From Paracoccus thiocyanatus (lineage in GTDB: Bacteria > Pseudomonadota > Alphaproteobacteria > Rhodobacterales > Rhodobacteraceae), in contig NZ_FTMK01000011.1 of assembly GCF_900156255.1 (NCBI RefSeq), forward strand, positions 44,020 to 108,019: a stretch of 64,000 nt of DNA, in the 5' to 3' direction. The notes beneath the pieces were generated by a model. It was not told the DNA's origin, made no database searches, and saw nothing but the letters and a program-made list of their open reading frames with translations. Numbering within the stretch: position 1 is the first letter of the stretch; each line of letters opens with the position of its first letter. This document shows, in pieces, positions 20,864-33,975 of this stretch. A program made the position numbers and the translations under genes.

Positions 20864-21444
20864 CAGCGCACCTCGGTCTTGCCGCGCCGGTCGTGGCGCA
20901 GGTTGGAATAAAGCACGTGATTGCGCCAGCGCCCGTTGATTTGCAGATAGCTTTGCGCCACGCCTTCGTATTTGAAGCCGGAACGCTCAAGCACCCCGCG
21001 CGAAGGGGTGTTTTCCGGCAGGCAGGCGGCCTCGATCCGGCTCAGCTCCATCTCGGTAAAGGCGTGCTGGACCACGGCGCCGATCGCTTCGCGCATATAG
21101 CCCTGGCGGGCAAAGGGCTGGCCGATCCAATAGCCGATGGTGGCGGATTGCGCCGGGCCGCGGCGGATGGTGTCCAGCGTGATCGCCCCCAGAAGCGCGC
21201 CGTCGCGCCGGACCAGGAACAACGGCAGCGCGCTGCCGTTGCGGCTGGCGCGCTGCGCCCAATAGACCCGGTTCGTGAAGCTGCGCTTGGTCAGGTGATC
21301 GGGCGCCCAGACCGGCTCCCACGGGGTCAGAAAGGCGCGGCTTTCCACCCGCAGCGCCGTCCAGGCGACGAAATCCGCATGCACGGGCAGGCGCAGCACC
21401 ATCCGCTCGGTTTCCAGACGCGGCGGACGGCGGCGCAAGAACAT
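20863..21444 (-). CDS. GNAT N-acetyltransferase (RimJ/RimL-like)
   Basis: 193 residues. Acetyl-CoA-dependent transferase of the type that acetylates ribosomal protein N-termini or small amines. Begins MFLRRRPPRLETERMVLRLP. The acetyl-CoA-binding motif is IGYWIGQPFARQGYMREAIG (~113-132), then the RimJ-type SRIEAACLPENTPSRGVLER and SGFKYEGVAQSYLQINGRW. The start overlaps the M16 peptidase stop (TGATG) and the stop overlaps the next gene the same way. Target unknown. Confidence 0.88.
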   Translation of the reverse strand: MFLRRRPPRLETERMVLRLPVHADFVAWTALRVESRAFLTPWEPVWAPDHLTKRSFTNRVYWAQRASRNGSALPLFLVRRDGALLGAITLDTIRRGPAQSATIGYWIGQPFARQGYMREAIGAVVQHAFTEMELSRIEAACLPENTPSRGVLERSGFKYEGVAQSYLQINGRWRNHVLYSNLRHDRRGKTEVR

Positions 21445-22709
21445 CAGGCGGCAAGCCTTTCGGCCAGCACCTCGCGCGAGGGCGCGCCCTGGACCGGCCC
21501 GTAAAGCGCCAGCGCCGGGCGGGCATGGGCGATCAGATGCTCGGCATGGGCGCGGATGTCGGCCACGCTGACCGCGTCGATCCGCGCCGCCACCTCGGCC
21601 GGGTCGGGCACCCGGCCCCAGATCGCCAGCGACCGCGCCATGCGCTCGGCCTGGCCGGTCGGGCTTTCCAGCCCCATCAGCAGCCCGGCTTTCAGTTGCG
21701 CGCGGGCACGGGCCACTTCCGCCTCGGTCATGTCCTCGGCCGAGCGTTTCAGTTCGTCCACGGTCAGCGTGGCCAGGTCGGCCACCTGCTCGCCCGACGT
21801 GCCGGCATAGATCGTCACCATCCCGGTATCGTCGTGGAACCCGGACTGCGCGAAGATGGAATAGCACAGGCCCTTTTCCTCGCGCAGCTTCTGGAACAGC
21901 CGCGAGGACATGCCGCCCCCCAGGGCCGAGGTCCAGATCTGCGCGGCATAGAAATCCGGCGCCTGATAGCCCGGCCCTTCGAAGGCCAAGGCGAAATGCG
22001 CCTGCTCCAGCGCCTTGACGCGCCGTGCCTCGGCGCCCTGCCAGCGGGCGGGTTCGCGGCGTGTCAGCTTGCGCGCGGCAAGATGGCCGAAAATCGCCTC
22101 GACCTGGCGCAGGATGCGGTCGTGATCCACCGCACCGGCGGCGGCGATGATCATGCGCTCGGGGCCGTAATGTTCCCCGATGAAGCCCGACAGGTCGGCG
22201 CGATCAAAGCTGCTGACGCGTTCGGCCGGGCCCAGGATGGTGCGGCCCATGGGCTGGTCGGGATAGGCAGCCTCTTGCAGCCAGTCGAAGATCACGTCGT
22301 CGGGTGTGTCCAGCGCCTGGCCGATCTCTTGCAGGATCACGCCGCGCTCGACCTCGATCTCGCGCTGCTCGAAGACCGGGTTCATGACGATGTCCGCGAT
22401 CACGTCCAGCGCCAGTTCCACATCCCCCGCCAGCACCCGCGCGTAATAAGAGGTCACGTCGCGCGAGGTATAGGCGTTGATATAGCCGCCGACATTCTCG
22501 ATCGACTCGACGATCTCCAGCGCACTGCGCCGGGCCGTGCCCTTGAAGGCCATGTGTTCCAGGAAATGGGCGATGCCGTTCTGTTCGGCGCGCTCGTCGC
22601 GGCAGCCGGCATTGACCCAGATGCCGATGGCGGCGGAATGCAGGCCGGGCATGTCGCGGCTGACGACGCGCAGCCCGTTCCCCAGGGTGCTGATGCGGAT
22701 CTGGCTCAC
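21444..22709 (-). CDS. M16 family zinc peptidase (processing-peptidase-like)
   Basis: 421 residues. The inverted zinc motif HFLEHMAFKG gives His ~48, Glu ~51 and His ~52, with the third ligand in ERGVILQEI (Glu ~128). The C-terminal half has the substrate-binding glycine-rich loop ALGGGMSSRLFQKLREEKGL and IYAGTSGEQV. This architecture equals the beta subunit of mitochondrial processing peptidase and the single-chain homologues of alphaproteobacteria. No signal peptide, so cytoplasmic. The ATG overlaps the thrC stop (ATGA). Confidence 0.93.
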   Translation of the reverse strand: MSQIRISTLGNGLRVVSRDMPGLHSAAIGIWVNAGCRDERAEQNGIAHFLEHMAFKGTARRSALEIVESIENVGGYINAYTSRDVTSYYARVLAGDVELALDVIADIVMNPVFEQREIEVERGVILQEIGQALDTPDDVIFDWLQEAAYPDQPMGRTILGPAERVSSFDRADLSGFIGEHYGPERMIIAAAGAVDHDRILRQVEAIFGHLAARKLTRREPARWQGAEARRVKALEQAHFALAFEGPGYQAPDFYAAQIWTSALGGGMSSRLFQKLREEKGLCYSIFAQSGFHDDTGMVTIYAGTSGEQVADLATLTVDELKRSAEDMTEAEVARARAQLKAGLLMGLESPTGQAERMARSLAIWGRVPDPAEVAARIDAVSVADIRAHAEHLIAHARPALALYGPVQGAPSREVLAERLAA

Positions 22710-24094
22710 ACGGTTCTCCGTTCAAGGATCAGCGATTTAATGGCATCGGCGTCGTTTTCAATGCGGGTGATGCGTTCTTCGCGCTCGAAAAGGTCCGCCA
22801 TATGCGGCGGCAGGGCCGGGCGGATGCCGATCGCGGCTTCGACCGCGTCGGGGAATTTCGCCGGATGCGCGGTGGACAGGCTGATCATCGGCACGCCGGG
22901 GCGCAGATGTTCGCGCGCCACCTTGACCGCGACGGCGGTGTGCGGGCAGATCACCTCGCCGGTCTCGGCGCGGATGGTGGCGATCATCGCCATCGTCTCC
23001 TCTTCCGAGGCGCGGCCCGAGACATAGGTTTCGCGCAGGGCCTGCAACGCACCCTGGCTGATGGCGAAACCGCCGGATTGCAATTCCTCCATCAGTCGCG
23101 ACACGGCCTTGCCGTCCTGGCCATAGGCCAGCCACAGCGCGCGTTCGAAATTCGAACTGACCTGGATGTCCATCGACGGGCTGATCGAGGGGCGGGCGGT
23201 GCCGACCCGGTATTCGCCGCCGCTGAGCGCCCGGTGCAGGATGTCGTTCTGGTTGGTGGCGACGACCAGCTTGCCGATGGGCAGGCCCATGGTCCTGGCG
23301 ATCGAGCCGGCGAAAACGTCGCCGAAATTGCCGGTCGGCACGGTGAAGTCGACCTCGCGATGCGGCGCCCCAAGGCTGACCGCGGCGCTGAAGTAATAGA
23401 CGATCTGCGCCAGCACCCGCGCCCAGTTGATCGAGTTGACGCCGGCAAGCCCGACCGCGTCGCGGAAATCGTGGTCGTTGAACAGGTCCTTCAGCCGCGC
23501 CTGGCAATCGTCGAAAGTGCCGTCCACCGCCAGCGCATGCACATTGGCGTCGGCCGGCGTGGACATCTGCCGGCGCTGCACCTCGCTGACGCGGCCATGC
23601 GGATACATGATGAACACATCGACATTGGACAGGCCCTTGAACGCCTCGATGGCGGCCGAGCCGGTGTCGCCCGAGGTCGCGCCCAGGATCGTCACCCGCT
23701 GCCCCGAACGGGCCAGCGCAAGCTGGAACAGCTGGCCGATCAGCTGCATGGCGAAATCCTTGAAGGCCAGGGTCGGCCCGTGGAACAGTTCCAGCAGGTG
23801 GTGGCCGGGGGCAAGCTGGACCAGGGGCGCGCGGGCGACATGGTCGAAGCCGGCATAGGCCCGCGCCACCGCCTCGCGCAGTTCGGTATCGCTGAAACTG
23901 TCGCCGACAAAGGGACGGACGACGCGGCGCGCGACCTCTTCATAGGGCAGGCCCTCGAAGCGGGCGATCTCATCGGCCGAGAACATCGGCATCGCCTCGG
24001 GCAGGTAAAGCCCGCCATCCCGCGCCAGCCCGGTCATCATCGCCTGTTCGAAGTCCAGGGCCGGAGCCCGACCCCGAGTCGAAACGTAACGCAT
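22706..24094 (-). CDS. thrC: Threonine synthase
   Basis: 462 residues. PLP enzyme that converts O-phosphohomoserine to threonine. Starts MRYVSTRGRAPALDFEQAMM. The Schiff-base lysine is in HGPTLAFKDFAMQ (~Lys 111). ILGATSGDTGSAAIEAFKG, VDFTVPTGNFGDVFAGSIAR and VVATNQNDILHRALSGGEY are characteristic of the long fungal/proteobacterial ThrC type. It heads the operon thrC-M16-GNAT-FAD oxidase and starts ten bases after the surf1 stop, so it may be read through from the cytochrome oxidase operon. thrC next to the M16 gene is a conserved alphaproteobacterial pair. Confidence 0.96.
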   Translation of the reverse strand: MRYVSTRGRAPALDFEQAMMTGLARDGGLYLPEAMPMFSADEIARFEGLPYEEVARRVVRPFVGDSFSDTELREAVARAYAGFDHVARAPLVQLAPGHHLLELFHGPTLAFKDFAMQLIGQLFQLALARSGQRVTILGATSGDTGSAAIEAFKGLSNVDVFIMYPHGRVSEVQRRQMSTPADANVHALAVDGTFDDCQARLKDLFNDHDFRDAVGLAGVNSINWARVLAQIVYYFSAAVSLGAPHREVDFTVPTGNFGDVFAGSIARTMGLPIGKLVVATNQNDILHRALSGGEYRVGTARPSISPSMDIQVSSNFERALWLAYGQDGKAVSRLMEELQSGGFAISQGALQALRETYVSGRASEEETMAMIATIRAETGEVICPHTAVAVKVAREHLRPGVPMISLSTAHPAKFPDAVEAAIGIRPALPPHMADLFEREERITRIENDADAIKSLILERRTV

Positions 24095-24104
24095 CGCGTT
24101 CCCC

Positions 24105-24776
24105 CTAGAATTTCCGCTGCCTGATACGCCAGATCAGCGCCACTGTCATCCCTGCCCAAACCGCAGCGATCAGGAACCATTGCACGGCATAGCTGAGGTG
24201 GTTGTTCGGGATGCCCTCGACCGCGACGGGGATCGGCTGCACGCCTTGCGTGTCGCCGCGCAGCTCGGCCGCGACGACCAGGACCGGCTCGGTCCCCAGT
24301 TGCGCCGCCATGGCCGGCACGTCGCGGGCGAACCAGACATTCTCGGCCAGGTTGGGCGCGGGGGTGGCGCTGCCCTTTTCGTCGGGCCAATGCAGGTTGC
24401 CTGCGACCTCAAGCCGCACGGGCGGGCGCGGGTCGTGCTTGTGGTCCTGATCGACGAAACCCCGGTCCAGCATGATCCGGCGCCCGTCATCGGTGACGAA
24501 GGCCGAGATCACCTGATAGCCGCCGCCGGCATCGCGCATGCCCGACAGCATGTTGATTTCCTGGCCCGTGGTCTGCCCGGAAACCAGCACCGGCAGATAT
24601 TTCATCGAAGGATCCACCGCCTGGGGCAAGGGCACCGGCCGGGCCTCGATCCTTTGCTGGATCTGGGCGATCAGCCCCTCTTTCCAGTCCAGCCGCTTGA
24701 GCTGCCACAAGCCCAGCGAGATCAGGATCGCCGAGCCGAGCACCCCGATAAGCAGCGGGAACAGGTATCGGCGCAT
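24105..24776 (-). CDS. SURF1 family cytochrome oxidase assembly protein
   Basis: 223 residues with a transmembrane helix at each end (LFPLLIGVLGSAILISLGLW and VQWFLIAAVWAGMTVALIW). SURF1 helps deliver heme a to subunit I of aa3 oxidase; Paracoccus has two paralogues, and its position in the cta operon identifies this as the aa3-dedicated Surf1c type. Typical segments: GLWQLKRLDWKEGLI, MLDRGFVDQDHK, and NNHLSYAVQWF with the conserved histidine. The ATG at 24774-24776 with GGAG upstream is preferred over a TTG four codons earlier. Confidence 0.9.
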   Translation of the reverse strand: MRRYLFPLLIGVLGSAILISLGLWQLKRLDWKEGLIAQIQQRIEARPVPLPQAVDPSMKYLPVLVSGQTTGQEINMLSGMRDAGGGYQVISAFVTDDGRRIMLDRGFVDQDHKHDPRPPVRLEVAGNLHWPDEKGSATPAPNLAENVWFARDVPAMAAQLGTEPVLVVAAELRGDTQGVQPIPVAVEGIPNNHLSYAVQWFLIAAVWAGMTVALIWRIRQRKF

Positions 24777-24793
24777 GCGGGTCTCCAAAGCAA

Positions 24794-24822
24794 ACGGCGC
24801 GGGAGCCGCTGTCCCGCGCCGT
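24794..24822 (-). terminator. Hairpin between ctaE and surf1
   Basis: Perfect 11-bp stem ACGGCGCGGGA / TCCCGCGCCGT with a seven-base loop, followed on the minus strand by TTTGCTTTGG. Placed directly after ctaE, it can lower expression of surf1 and thrC relative to the oxidase subunits. Confidence 0.6.
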
Positions 24823-24839
24823 GTTCATGTCAGCCGCGT

Positions 24840-26285
<1,446 letters not shown>

Positions 26286-26289
<4 letters not shown>

Positions 26290-26570
26290 TGCCCTAACCC
26301 CTGGCTTGCGCCGGCCACCCCCTGCTGGGCCGCGGGCGTGCCCGGCGCGGCCACGGGCGCGGTATTTTGCCCCGGCGGCGCCGGATCCTTGGGCAGCATC
26401 GAGGCACGCGGACGGTGATCATAGCCCTGCATCATGTCGCCCTGGGTGATCTTGACCACCGACAGGCCGAAGACCAGCGCGACAAAGGCCAGCAGCACGA
26501 CCAGCAGGCCGATGTTGCGGCTGCGGCGGCGCTTGTGCAATTCATGTTCGACCTGCGGCAGCATCACCAT
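26286..26570 (-). CDS. Small membrane protein between ctaB and ctaG (CoxF-like)
   Basis: About 94 residues: short basic N-terminus ([19 protein letters not shown]), one transmembrane helix ([20 protein letters not shown]), then [15 protein letters not shown] and a Pro/Ala/Gln-rich tail. A similar small gene sits here in other Rhodobacterales cta operons and is sometimes called CoxF; its role in oxidase assembly is inferred from position. The ATG at 26568-26570 lies in the end of ctaB (overlap of seven bases) with a GGGTGGGGG-rich site upstream. Confidence 0.8.
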
Positions 26571-27493
26571 GCCCCCACCCAATGCTGCACCAGCAGCGCC
26601 AGGAAATGCAGGAAGGTGTAGTAAAGCGACAGGCGGAAATAGCGCTTTTCCACCAGGTAGCCGTCGGCCTGCGCCTGTTCTTCGTTGCGCCGCAGGATGC
26701 GCCAGCCGCCGGCGATGAACAGCGCGTTCAGCACCACCGCAACCGCCAGGTAAAGCGGCCCGCCGACCGAGGTGAAGCCCAGCCAGATCGCAAAGGGCGC
26801 CAGCACCAGCGTATAGGCAAAGATATGGGCGCGCGTCGCCTTGCGGCCGTGCGTCACGGTCAGCATCGGCACGCCGGCCTTGGAATAGTCGTCCTTCATG
26901 AACAGCGCCAGCGCCCAGAAATGCGGCGGGGTCCAGAAAAACACCAGTGCGAACATCAGCAGAGATTCCAGGCCGATGCTGCCCGTGGCGCAGGCCCAGC
27001 CGATCATCGGGGGAAAGGCGCCCGCGGCGCCGCCGATGACGATGTTCTGCGGGGTCGAGCGCTTCAGCCAGATCGTATAGACCACCGCATAGAAGAAGAT
27101 GGTAAAGGCCAGGAACCCGGCCGCGAACCAGTTCGCCGCCAGCCCCAGCATCATCACCGACAGGCCCGACAAGGCAATGCCGAGCGCCAGTGCCTCTTGC
27201 GAGGACACCCGGCCGGCAGGCACCGGGCGGCCGGCGGTGCGTTTCATGACCGCGTCGATATCGGCGTCATACCACATGTTGAGCGCGCCCGAGGCCCCGC
27301 CGCCAAGCGCGATGAACAGCACCGCGCAGAAGCCCACGAAGGGGTTGACCGGCTGCGGCGCGATCCACAGCCCCACCAGGGCCGTGAACACCACCAGCGA
27401 CATGACGCGCGGCTTCAGAAGGGCGACGTAATCGCCGAAGCCTGCCTCGAAACCGCCCTCGCGGCTGCCCTCATATGCGTTGATATCGGCCAC
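26564..27493 (-). CDS. ctaB: Protoheme IX farnesyltransferase (heme O synthase)
   Basis: 309 residues, a nine-helix UbiA-family prenyltransferase that makes heme O, the precursor of the heme A in aa3 oxidase. The first Asp-rich motif is [20 protein letters not shown] (substrate Mg binding), the second [34 protein letters not shown] opens helix I, and [13 protein letters not shown] is strongly conserved. The start codon is GTG at 27491-27493, preceded by AAGGATG. The gene follows ctaC after nine bases. Confidence 0.97.
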   Translation of the reverse strand: MADINAYEGSREGGFEAGFGDYVALLKPRVMSLVVFTALVGLWIAPQPVNPFVGFCAVLFIALGGGASGALNMWYDADIDAVMKRTAGRPVPAGRVSSQEALALGIALSGLSVMMLGLAANWFAAGFLAFTIFFYAVVYTIWLKRSTPQNIVIGGAAGAFPPMIGWACATGSIGLESLLMFALVFFWTPPHFWALALFMKDDYSKAGVPMLTVTHGRKATRAHIFAYTLVLAPFAIWLGFTSVGGPLYLAVAVVLNALFIAGGWRILRRNEEQAQADGYLVEKRYFRLSLYYTFLHFLALLVQHWVGAW

Positions 27494-27502
27494 GGCCCAT
27501 CC

Positions 27503-29980
<2,478 letters not shown>

Positions 29981-30083
29981 GCGGCATTCCTTTCGACTGC
30001 CTGAGAGAAATTCGGCGCGGCTAACCCATTCTTAACCTTTGCCATGCGATGACTCGGCCTGCGAATGAGGCAAAGGCAGGGAC

Positions 30084-31352
30084 ATGATGGCAAGACCGCT
30101 TTCTTTCGACCTCCACCCTACCCCTCCCAGGCAAAAGGGGGACGGGCTTGCGGCCCTGCGCCTCATTCGTTCGCGGCGCGTCGGTCCGGCGACCTATCAC
30201 CGCCTGCTGGCCGAACACGGCTCGGCCGAAGCGGCCCTGGCCGCCCTGCCCCAGATCGCCCGCGCCGCCGGGGTCGAAGATTACGCCCCCTGCCCCGCCG
30301 CCGCGGCCGAGGCAGAGATGGCGGCGGGCCAGCGCGCCGGTGCCCGGCTGCTGACCTGGGGCGACGCGGATTATCCCGCCCTGCTGCGCGACCTGGCCGA
30401 AGCGCCGCCGGTGCTATGGCTGCGCGGCGACCTGTCGGTGCTGGACCGCATGCCGGTGGCGGTGATCGGGGCGCGCAACGCTTCGTCGCTGGGCCTGCGC
30501 ATGGCGCGCGGCCTGGCGCTGGGGCTGTCGCAGTCGGGCGCGGCGGTCATCGCCGGGCTGGCGCGCGGCATCGACACCGTTGCCCATGACGCGGCGCTGC
30601 ATGGCGGCACCATTGCGGTGATGGCCGGCGGCATCGACAAGATCTATCCCAGCGAAAACGCCGCCCTGGCCGAGGCGATCTGCGAAACCGGCCTGCTGGT
30701 CACGGAACAGCCGCCGGGGACCGAGCCGGTGGCAAGGCATTTTCCGGCCCGCAACCGCATCATCTCGGGCCTGTCGCGCGCCGTTGTGGTGGTCGAGGCC
30801 GCGCACCGCTCGGGCAGCCTGATCACCGCGCGCTGCGCGCTGGACCAGGGACGAGAGGTGATGGCGGTGCCGGGCCATCCCATGGACGCGCGGGCAGCCG
30901 GCTGCAATGCGCTGATCCGCGATGGCGCGGTTCTGGTGCGCAACTCGGCGGATGTGCTGGCGGCGCTGCAATCCAACGGCTGCGCGAATGCGGGCGCGGA
31001 CCGTGTCGAAAGGCCCGACCCGCCGGCGACGCAACCCGCCGCCGCCCCTGCGCCCGCGCCGGCGAGAAGCGCGCGCCCGCTGCAACCTGCCGCCGTGGCC
31101 CGCCGGCTGGCCGATCTGGGCCATGGCATTTCCCGCCAGCCCGCAGCGACCCGTCCGCGCGACGCAGGCGGGCCAGCGAATCTGGAGGGGCGGATCCTGG
31201 CCCGGCTGGGACCCAGCCCGACCGAGGAAAACCTGCTGATCCGCGATCTGGGCGTGCCGGCGGCCGTGCTTGCCCCGGCCATCCTTGCGCTGGAACTGTC
31301 CGGCAGGGTGCAGCGCATGGCAGGCGGCCGGCTGGCCCTGTCTGGGGCCTGA
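30084..31352 (+). CDS. dprA: DNA processing protein DprA
   Basis: 422 residues. Loads RecA on incoming single-stranded DNA during transformation. Order of domains: N-terminal SAM-like helices (~20-100), Rossmann fold (~110-310) with AVIGARNASSLGLRMARGLA, SGAAVIAGLARGIDTVAHDA and MAGGIDKIYPSEN, VTEQPPGTEPVARHFPARNR and VVVEAAHRSGSLITA. An Ala/Pro-rich linker (~310-360) joins it to a C-terminal winged helix (EENLLIRDLGVPAAVLAPAI). Start at the first of two adjacent ATGs. No other competence gene is adjacent. Confidence 0.95.
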   Translation: MMARPLSFDLHPTPPRQKGDGLAALRLIRSRRVGPATYHRLLAEHGSAEAALAALPQIARAAGVEDYAPCPAAAAEAEMAAGQRAGARLLTWGDADYPALLRDLAEAPPVLWLRGDLSVLDRMPVAVIGARNASSLGLRMARGLALGLSQSGAAVIAGLARGIDTVAHDAALHGGTIAVMAGGIDKIYPSENAALAEAICETGLLVTEQPPGTEPVARHFPARNRIISGLSRAVVVVEAAHRSGSLITARCALDQGREVMAVPGHPMDARAAGCNALIRDGAVLVRNSADVLAALQSNGCANAGADRVERPDPPATQPAAAPAPAPARSARPLQPAAVARRLADLGHGISRQPAATRPRDAGGPANLEGRILARLGPSPTEENLLIRDLGVPAAVLAPAILALELSGRVQRMAGGRLALSGA

Positions 31353-31454
31353 CCGGCGGCGGCGGATCACGGGTCGGTCACGGGCTTGTTTGGGAACCGC
31401 CGCGCCCGGCGAAGGTTGACGGACGATCCCGCGACCATCGCAAAGAGGACAGTC

Positions 31455-33692
31455 ATGCGCCGCATCTTCCAGACAACGACTTCGATCGTGACCTGCCTTT
31501 CGCTCATCGCCCCGCAACTGGCGGTGGCCCAGGAAGAACAGGTCCAAGGCGCTGACGGGCAGGTGGTCCTGCCCCCCGAAACCTCTGCCAGCCCGCCGGG
31601 GCAGGACGCGCCCGAACCCCCGCCGCAGCCTGAATCTGACACGGCCGCGCCCGCGGCCCAGGCCGAGACCCAGCCCCTCGCCGCCGAGGCCGCGCCAGAA
31701 CAAGCCCCGCCTCGCCGCCAGCAAGCGCAGCCGGAACAGCCGTCCGAGGCGCCAGGCCAGGCGGCAGGCCAGCCGGGCGATCAAGCCGGGAATGACGCAG
31801 AAAGCCCCGCGGCCGGCGCAGATGCAGCCGCGCCGGAACCGTCGCCGGCACCCCCTGCGGCACCCCCCGACGAAAAGCCCGCACCATCCGCTGCGGCCGA
31901 GCCGGGCGATGCTCCGGCCCCTGCTGCCAAACCCGAGGTGACACAGGCCGAAGAGCCCCAACCCAAGCCGCCGGTGGTCCAGGCAGAGGAACCGCCCGCC
32001 AAGCCCGCCGCCAGCCAGGCCGGGCAGGACGCGGCCCCGCCCGCGGCCAAGCCGGAAGCCCCCGCCCCGCAGCCCGAGGCTTCAGCACCCGCATCCGCCG
32101 CCGATTCGGCCCAGCCGTCCGGCGCGGGGGACGATGCCCCCTCGTCAGAAGCTGCGGACGATACGGCAGCCCCGGCGGAACCTCAGGAGCAGGGGACGGA
32201 CCCCGACACGACCGCTCCGGCCGAAGATGCGACCCAGCCGCCCCAGCCCGCGCCCGAATCGCAGGATGAGGCCGAGACGCCCCCGGCAGCCGAAGCGGCC
32301 CCAGAGCCGCGCCCCGACGCCGAGACCGCGGACACAGCGCCCCAGGCCGATCCCGCCACGGAAGGCAACCCGCCCGCCACCCCTGACGCGCAAGAACTGG
32401 AACAGCGGTTGCAGGAAAAGGCCCAGCAGCAGCCCCAGCAACCGCAGGCCGGCGACGGCCAGAGCCAGCCCCCCGGCGCGCAGGAACCTGAAAGCGGCGC
32501 GCAGGAGCAGGCCGAGGATCAGGCGCAGGCACAGCCCGGACAGCCGAACGAGGTGCAGGCGCCCGAGGCGCAGGCCCAGCAGAACGCCGTCGCGCAACGC
32601 GCCGCCGAAAAGACCCAACCCGACGCGGCTGCCGCGTTGTCCGCCAGCGAAGACGATGCAGGCGCAGGCGAGGCCAGCGAAATCCAGATCACCGATGAAA
32701 ACGCCCGCAGCTCGGCCGAGGAATTTGCCACCGCGATCACGCAGCAGCAACAGCAACAGCAGCAGTCGGCCCAGGACCAGGTCGAGCAGCGCGCCGAGGA
32801 AAGCGACGATGACGACAAGCTGAAGAACATCGCCGGCATGCTGCTTGCCGGGGCGGCCGGCATGGCGGTCGGCAAGATGCTGTCCAACGACCGGCAGGTG
32901 GCCTTGAACACCGGCGACCGCGTGGTCGTCACCCTGCCCGATGGCAGCCAGCAACTGATCAAGGACGACAATATCCTGCTTTACCAGCCCGGCTCGAACG
33001 TGCGGACCCAGACCTTTGACGACGGCTCGACCCGGACCACGGTGCTGCGCCAGGATGGCAGCCGCGTCGTCACCATCCGCGACGCGAACATGAATGTCCT
33101 GCGCCGCACATTGGTGCGCGAAGATGGCAGCGAAACCCGGCTCATCGACGATACCGAGGCGCAGCCGGTGCAGATCTCGGACCTGCCCGCCCCGCCGCCG
33201 GTCCGCATCAACCGCGAGCGGCTGGACGAAGCCGCCCTGCGCGAGGCGCTGCGCCGCGAGGCGGTTGTCGACCGACGCTTCAGCCTGGGCCAGATCCGCA
33301 ACATTCCCGAGGTGCGCGCCCTGGTCGCGCCGGTCAACGTGCCCGAGATCACATTCGAGACTGGCTCGGCGGCGATCAGCCCGGATCAGGCGCAGGAATT
33401 GGCCACGCTGGGCAAGGTCATCCGCGACAGCATCGACCAGGACCCGCGCGAGATCTACATGATCGAAGGCTATACCGATGCCGTCGGCTCGGACGCGGCC
33501 AACCTGGCCCTGTCGGATCGCCGGGCAGAGTCGGTGGCGCTGGCCTTGACGGAATATTTCCAGGTGCCGCCCGAGAACATGGTGGTTCAGGGTTATGGCG
33601 AACAGTTCCTGCTGGTCCCCTCGGACGGGCCGGAGCGGCAGAACCGCCGCGTCGCGCTGCGCCGCATCACCGACCTGCTGGCACAGAACTGA
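31455..33692 (+). CDS. Large OmpA-family protein with Pro/Ala/Gln-rich linker
   Basis: 745 residues. Signal peptide MRRIFQTTTSIVTCLSLIAP ends AVAQEE. Residues ~25-430 are an extremely Pro/Ala/Gln/Glu-rich, presumably unstructured, region. A short glutamine run encoded by CAG/CAA triplets (near 32745) is followed by an acidic stretch, a helix LLAGAAGMAVGKML, and a middle region with GDRVVVTLPDGSQQLIKDDN. The C-terminal OmpA domain (~640-745) has FETGSAAISPDQAQELATLG, EGYTDAVGSDAANLALSDRR and GEQFLLVPSDGPERQNRRVA, which bind peptidoglycan. Probable role: tethering an envelope structure across the periplasm. ATG 31455 is preceded by AGAGGAC. Confidence 0.85.
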   Translation: MRRIFQTTTSIVTCLSLIAPQLAVAQEEQVQGADGQVVLPPETSASPPGQDAPEPPPQPESDTAAPAAQAETQPLAAEAAPEQAPPRRQQAQPEQPSEAPGQAAGQPGDQAGNDAESPAAGADAAAPEPSPAPPAAPPDEKPAPSAAAEPGDAPAPAAKPEVTQAEEPQPKPPVVQAEEPPAKPAASQAGQDAAPPAAKPEAPAPQPEASAPASAADSAQPSGAGDDAPSSEAADDTAAPAEPQEQGTDPDTTAPAEDATQPPQPAPESQDEAETPPAAEAAPEPRPDAETADTAPQADPATEGNPPATPDAQELEQRLQEKAQQQPQQPQAGDGQSQPPGAQEPESGAQEQAEDQAQAQPGQPNEVQAPEAQAQQNAVAQRAAEKTQPDAAAALSASEDDAGAGEASEIQITDENARSSAEEFATAITQQQQQQQQSAQDQVEQRAEESDDDDKLKNIAGMLLAGAAGMAVGKMLSNDRQVALNTGDRVVVTLPDGSQQLIKDDNILLYQPGSNVRTQTFDDGSTRTTVLRQDGSRVVTIRDANMNVLRRTLVREDGSETRLIDDTEAQPVQISDLPAPPPVRINRERLDEAALREALRREAVVDRRFSLGQIRNIPEVRALVAPVNVPEITFETGSAAISPDQAQELATLGKVIRDSIDQDPREIYMIEGYTDAVGSDAANLALSDRRAESVALALTEYFQVPPENMVVQGYGEQFLLVPSDGPERQNRRVALRRITDLLAQN

Positions 33693-33730
33693 ACCGACGG
33701 GACCGGGTGCGAAAGCGCCCGGTTCGCGCA

Positions 33731-33772
33731 GCGCCGGCATCTTTCCCGCGGAAAGAAAGGCCGGCGCGGCGC
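33731..33772. repeat. Nested hairpin after the OmpA-like gene
   Basis: GCGCCGGC and GCCGGCGC flank an inner CTTTCC-CGC-GGAAAG hairpin, about 40 bases past the OmpA-like stop. It could terminate that transcript, though no T tract follows. Confidence 0.5.
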
Positions 33773-33850
33773 AACAGGTTCGCAACCCGAGCCGGTCCGG
33801 CGGCGGCGCCCTCCTCCCTCAACGCCGCCGCCGGGCCAAGGCCGGGCAAC

Positions 33851-33879
33851 GGAAACCGCGGGCCATGCCCGCGGTTTCC
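33851..33879. terminator. Perfect hairpin between the OmpA-like gene and phoB
   Basis: GGAAACCGCGGGC / GCCCGCGGTTTCC, 13 bp with a CAT loop. It lies between convergent genes and probably stops transcription from either side; the flanking T tract is weak. Confidence 0.6.
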
Positions 33880-33975
33880 ATCATATAGGCGGCAGGATGC
33901 AGGTGCCGGCGCGGCAGGCATTGGGGCTTGTCCATCCTGGCGGCGATGACCACCTCAAGCCCCGACCGCCGGCGA

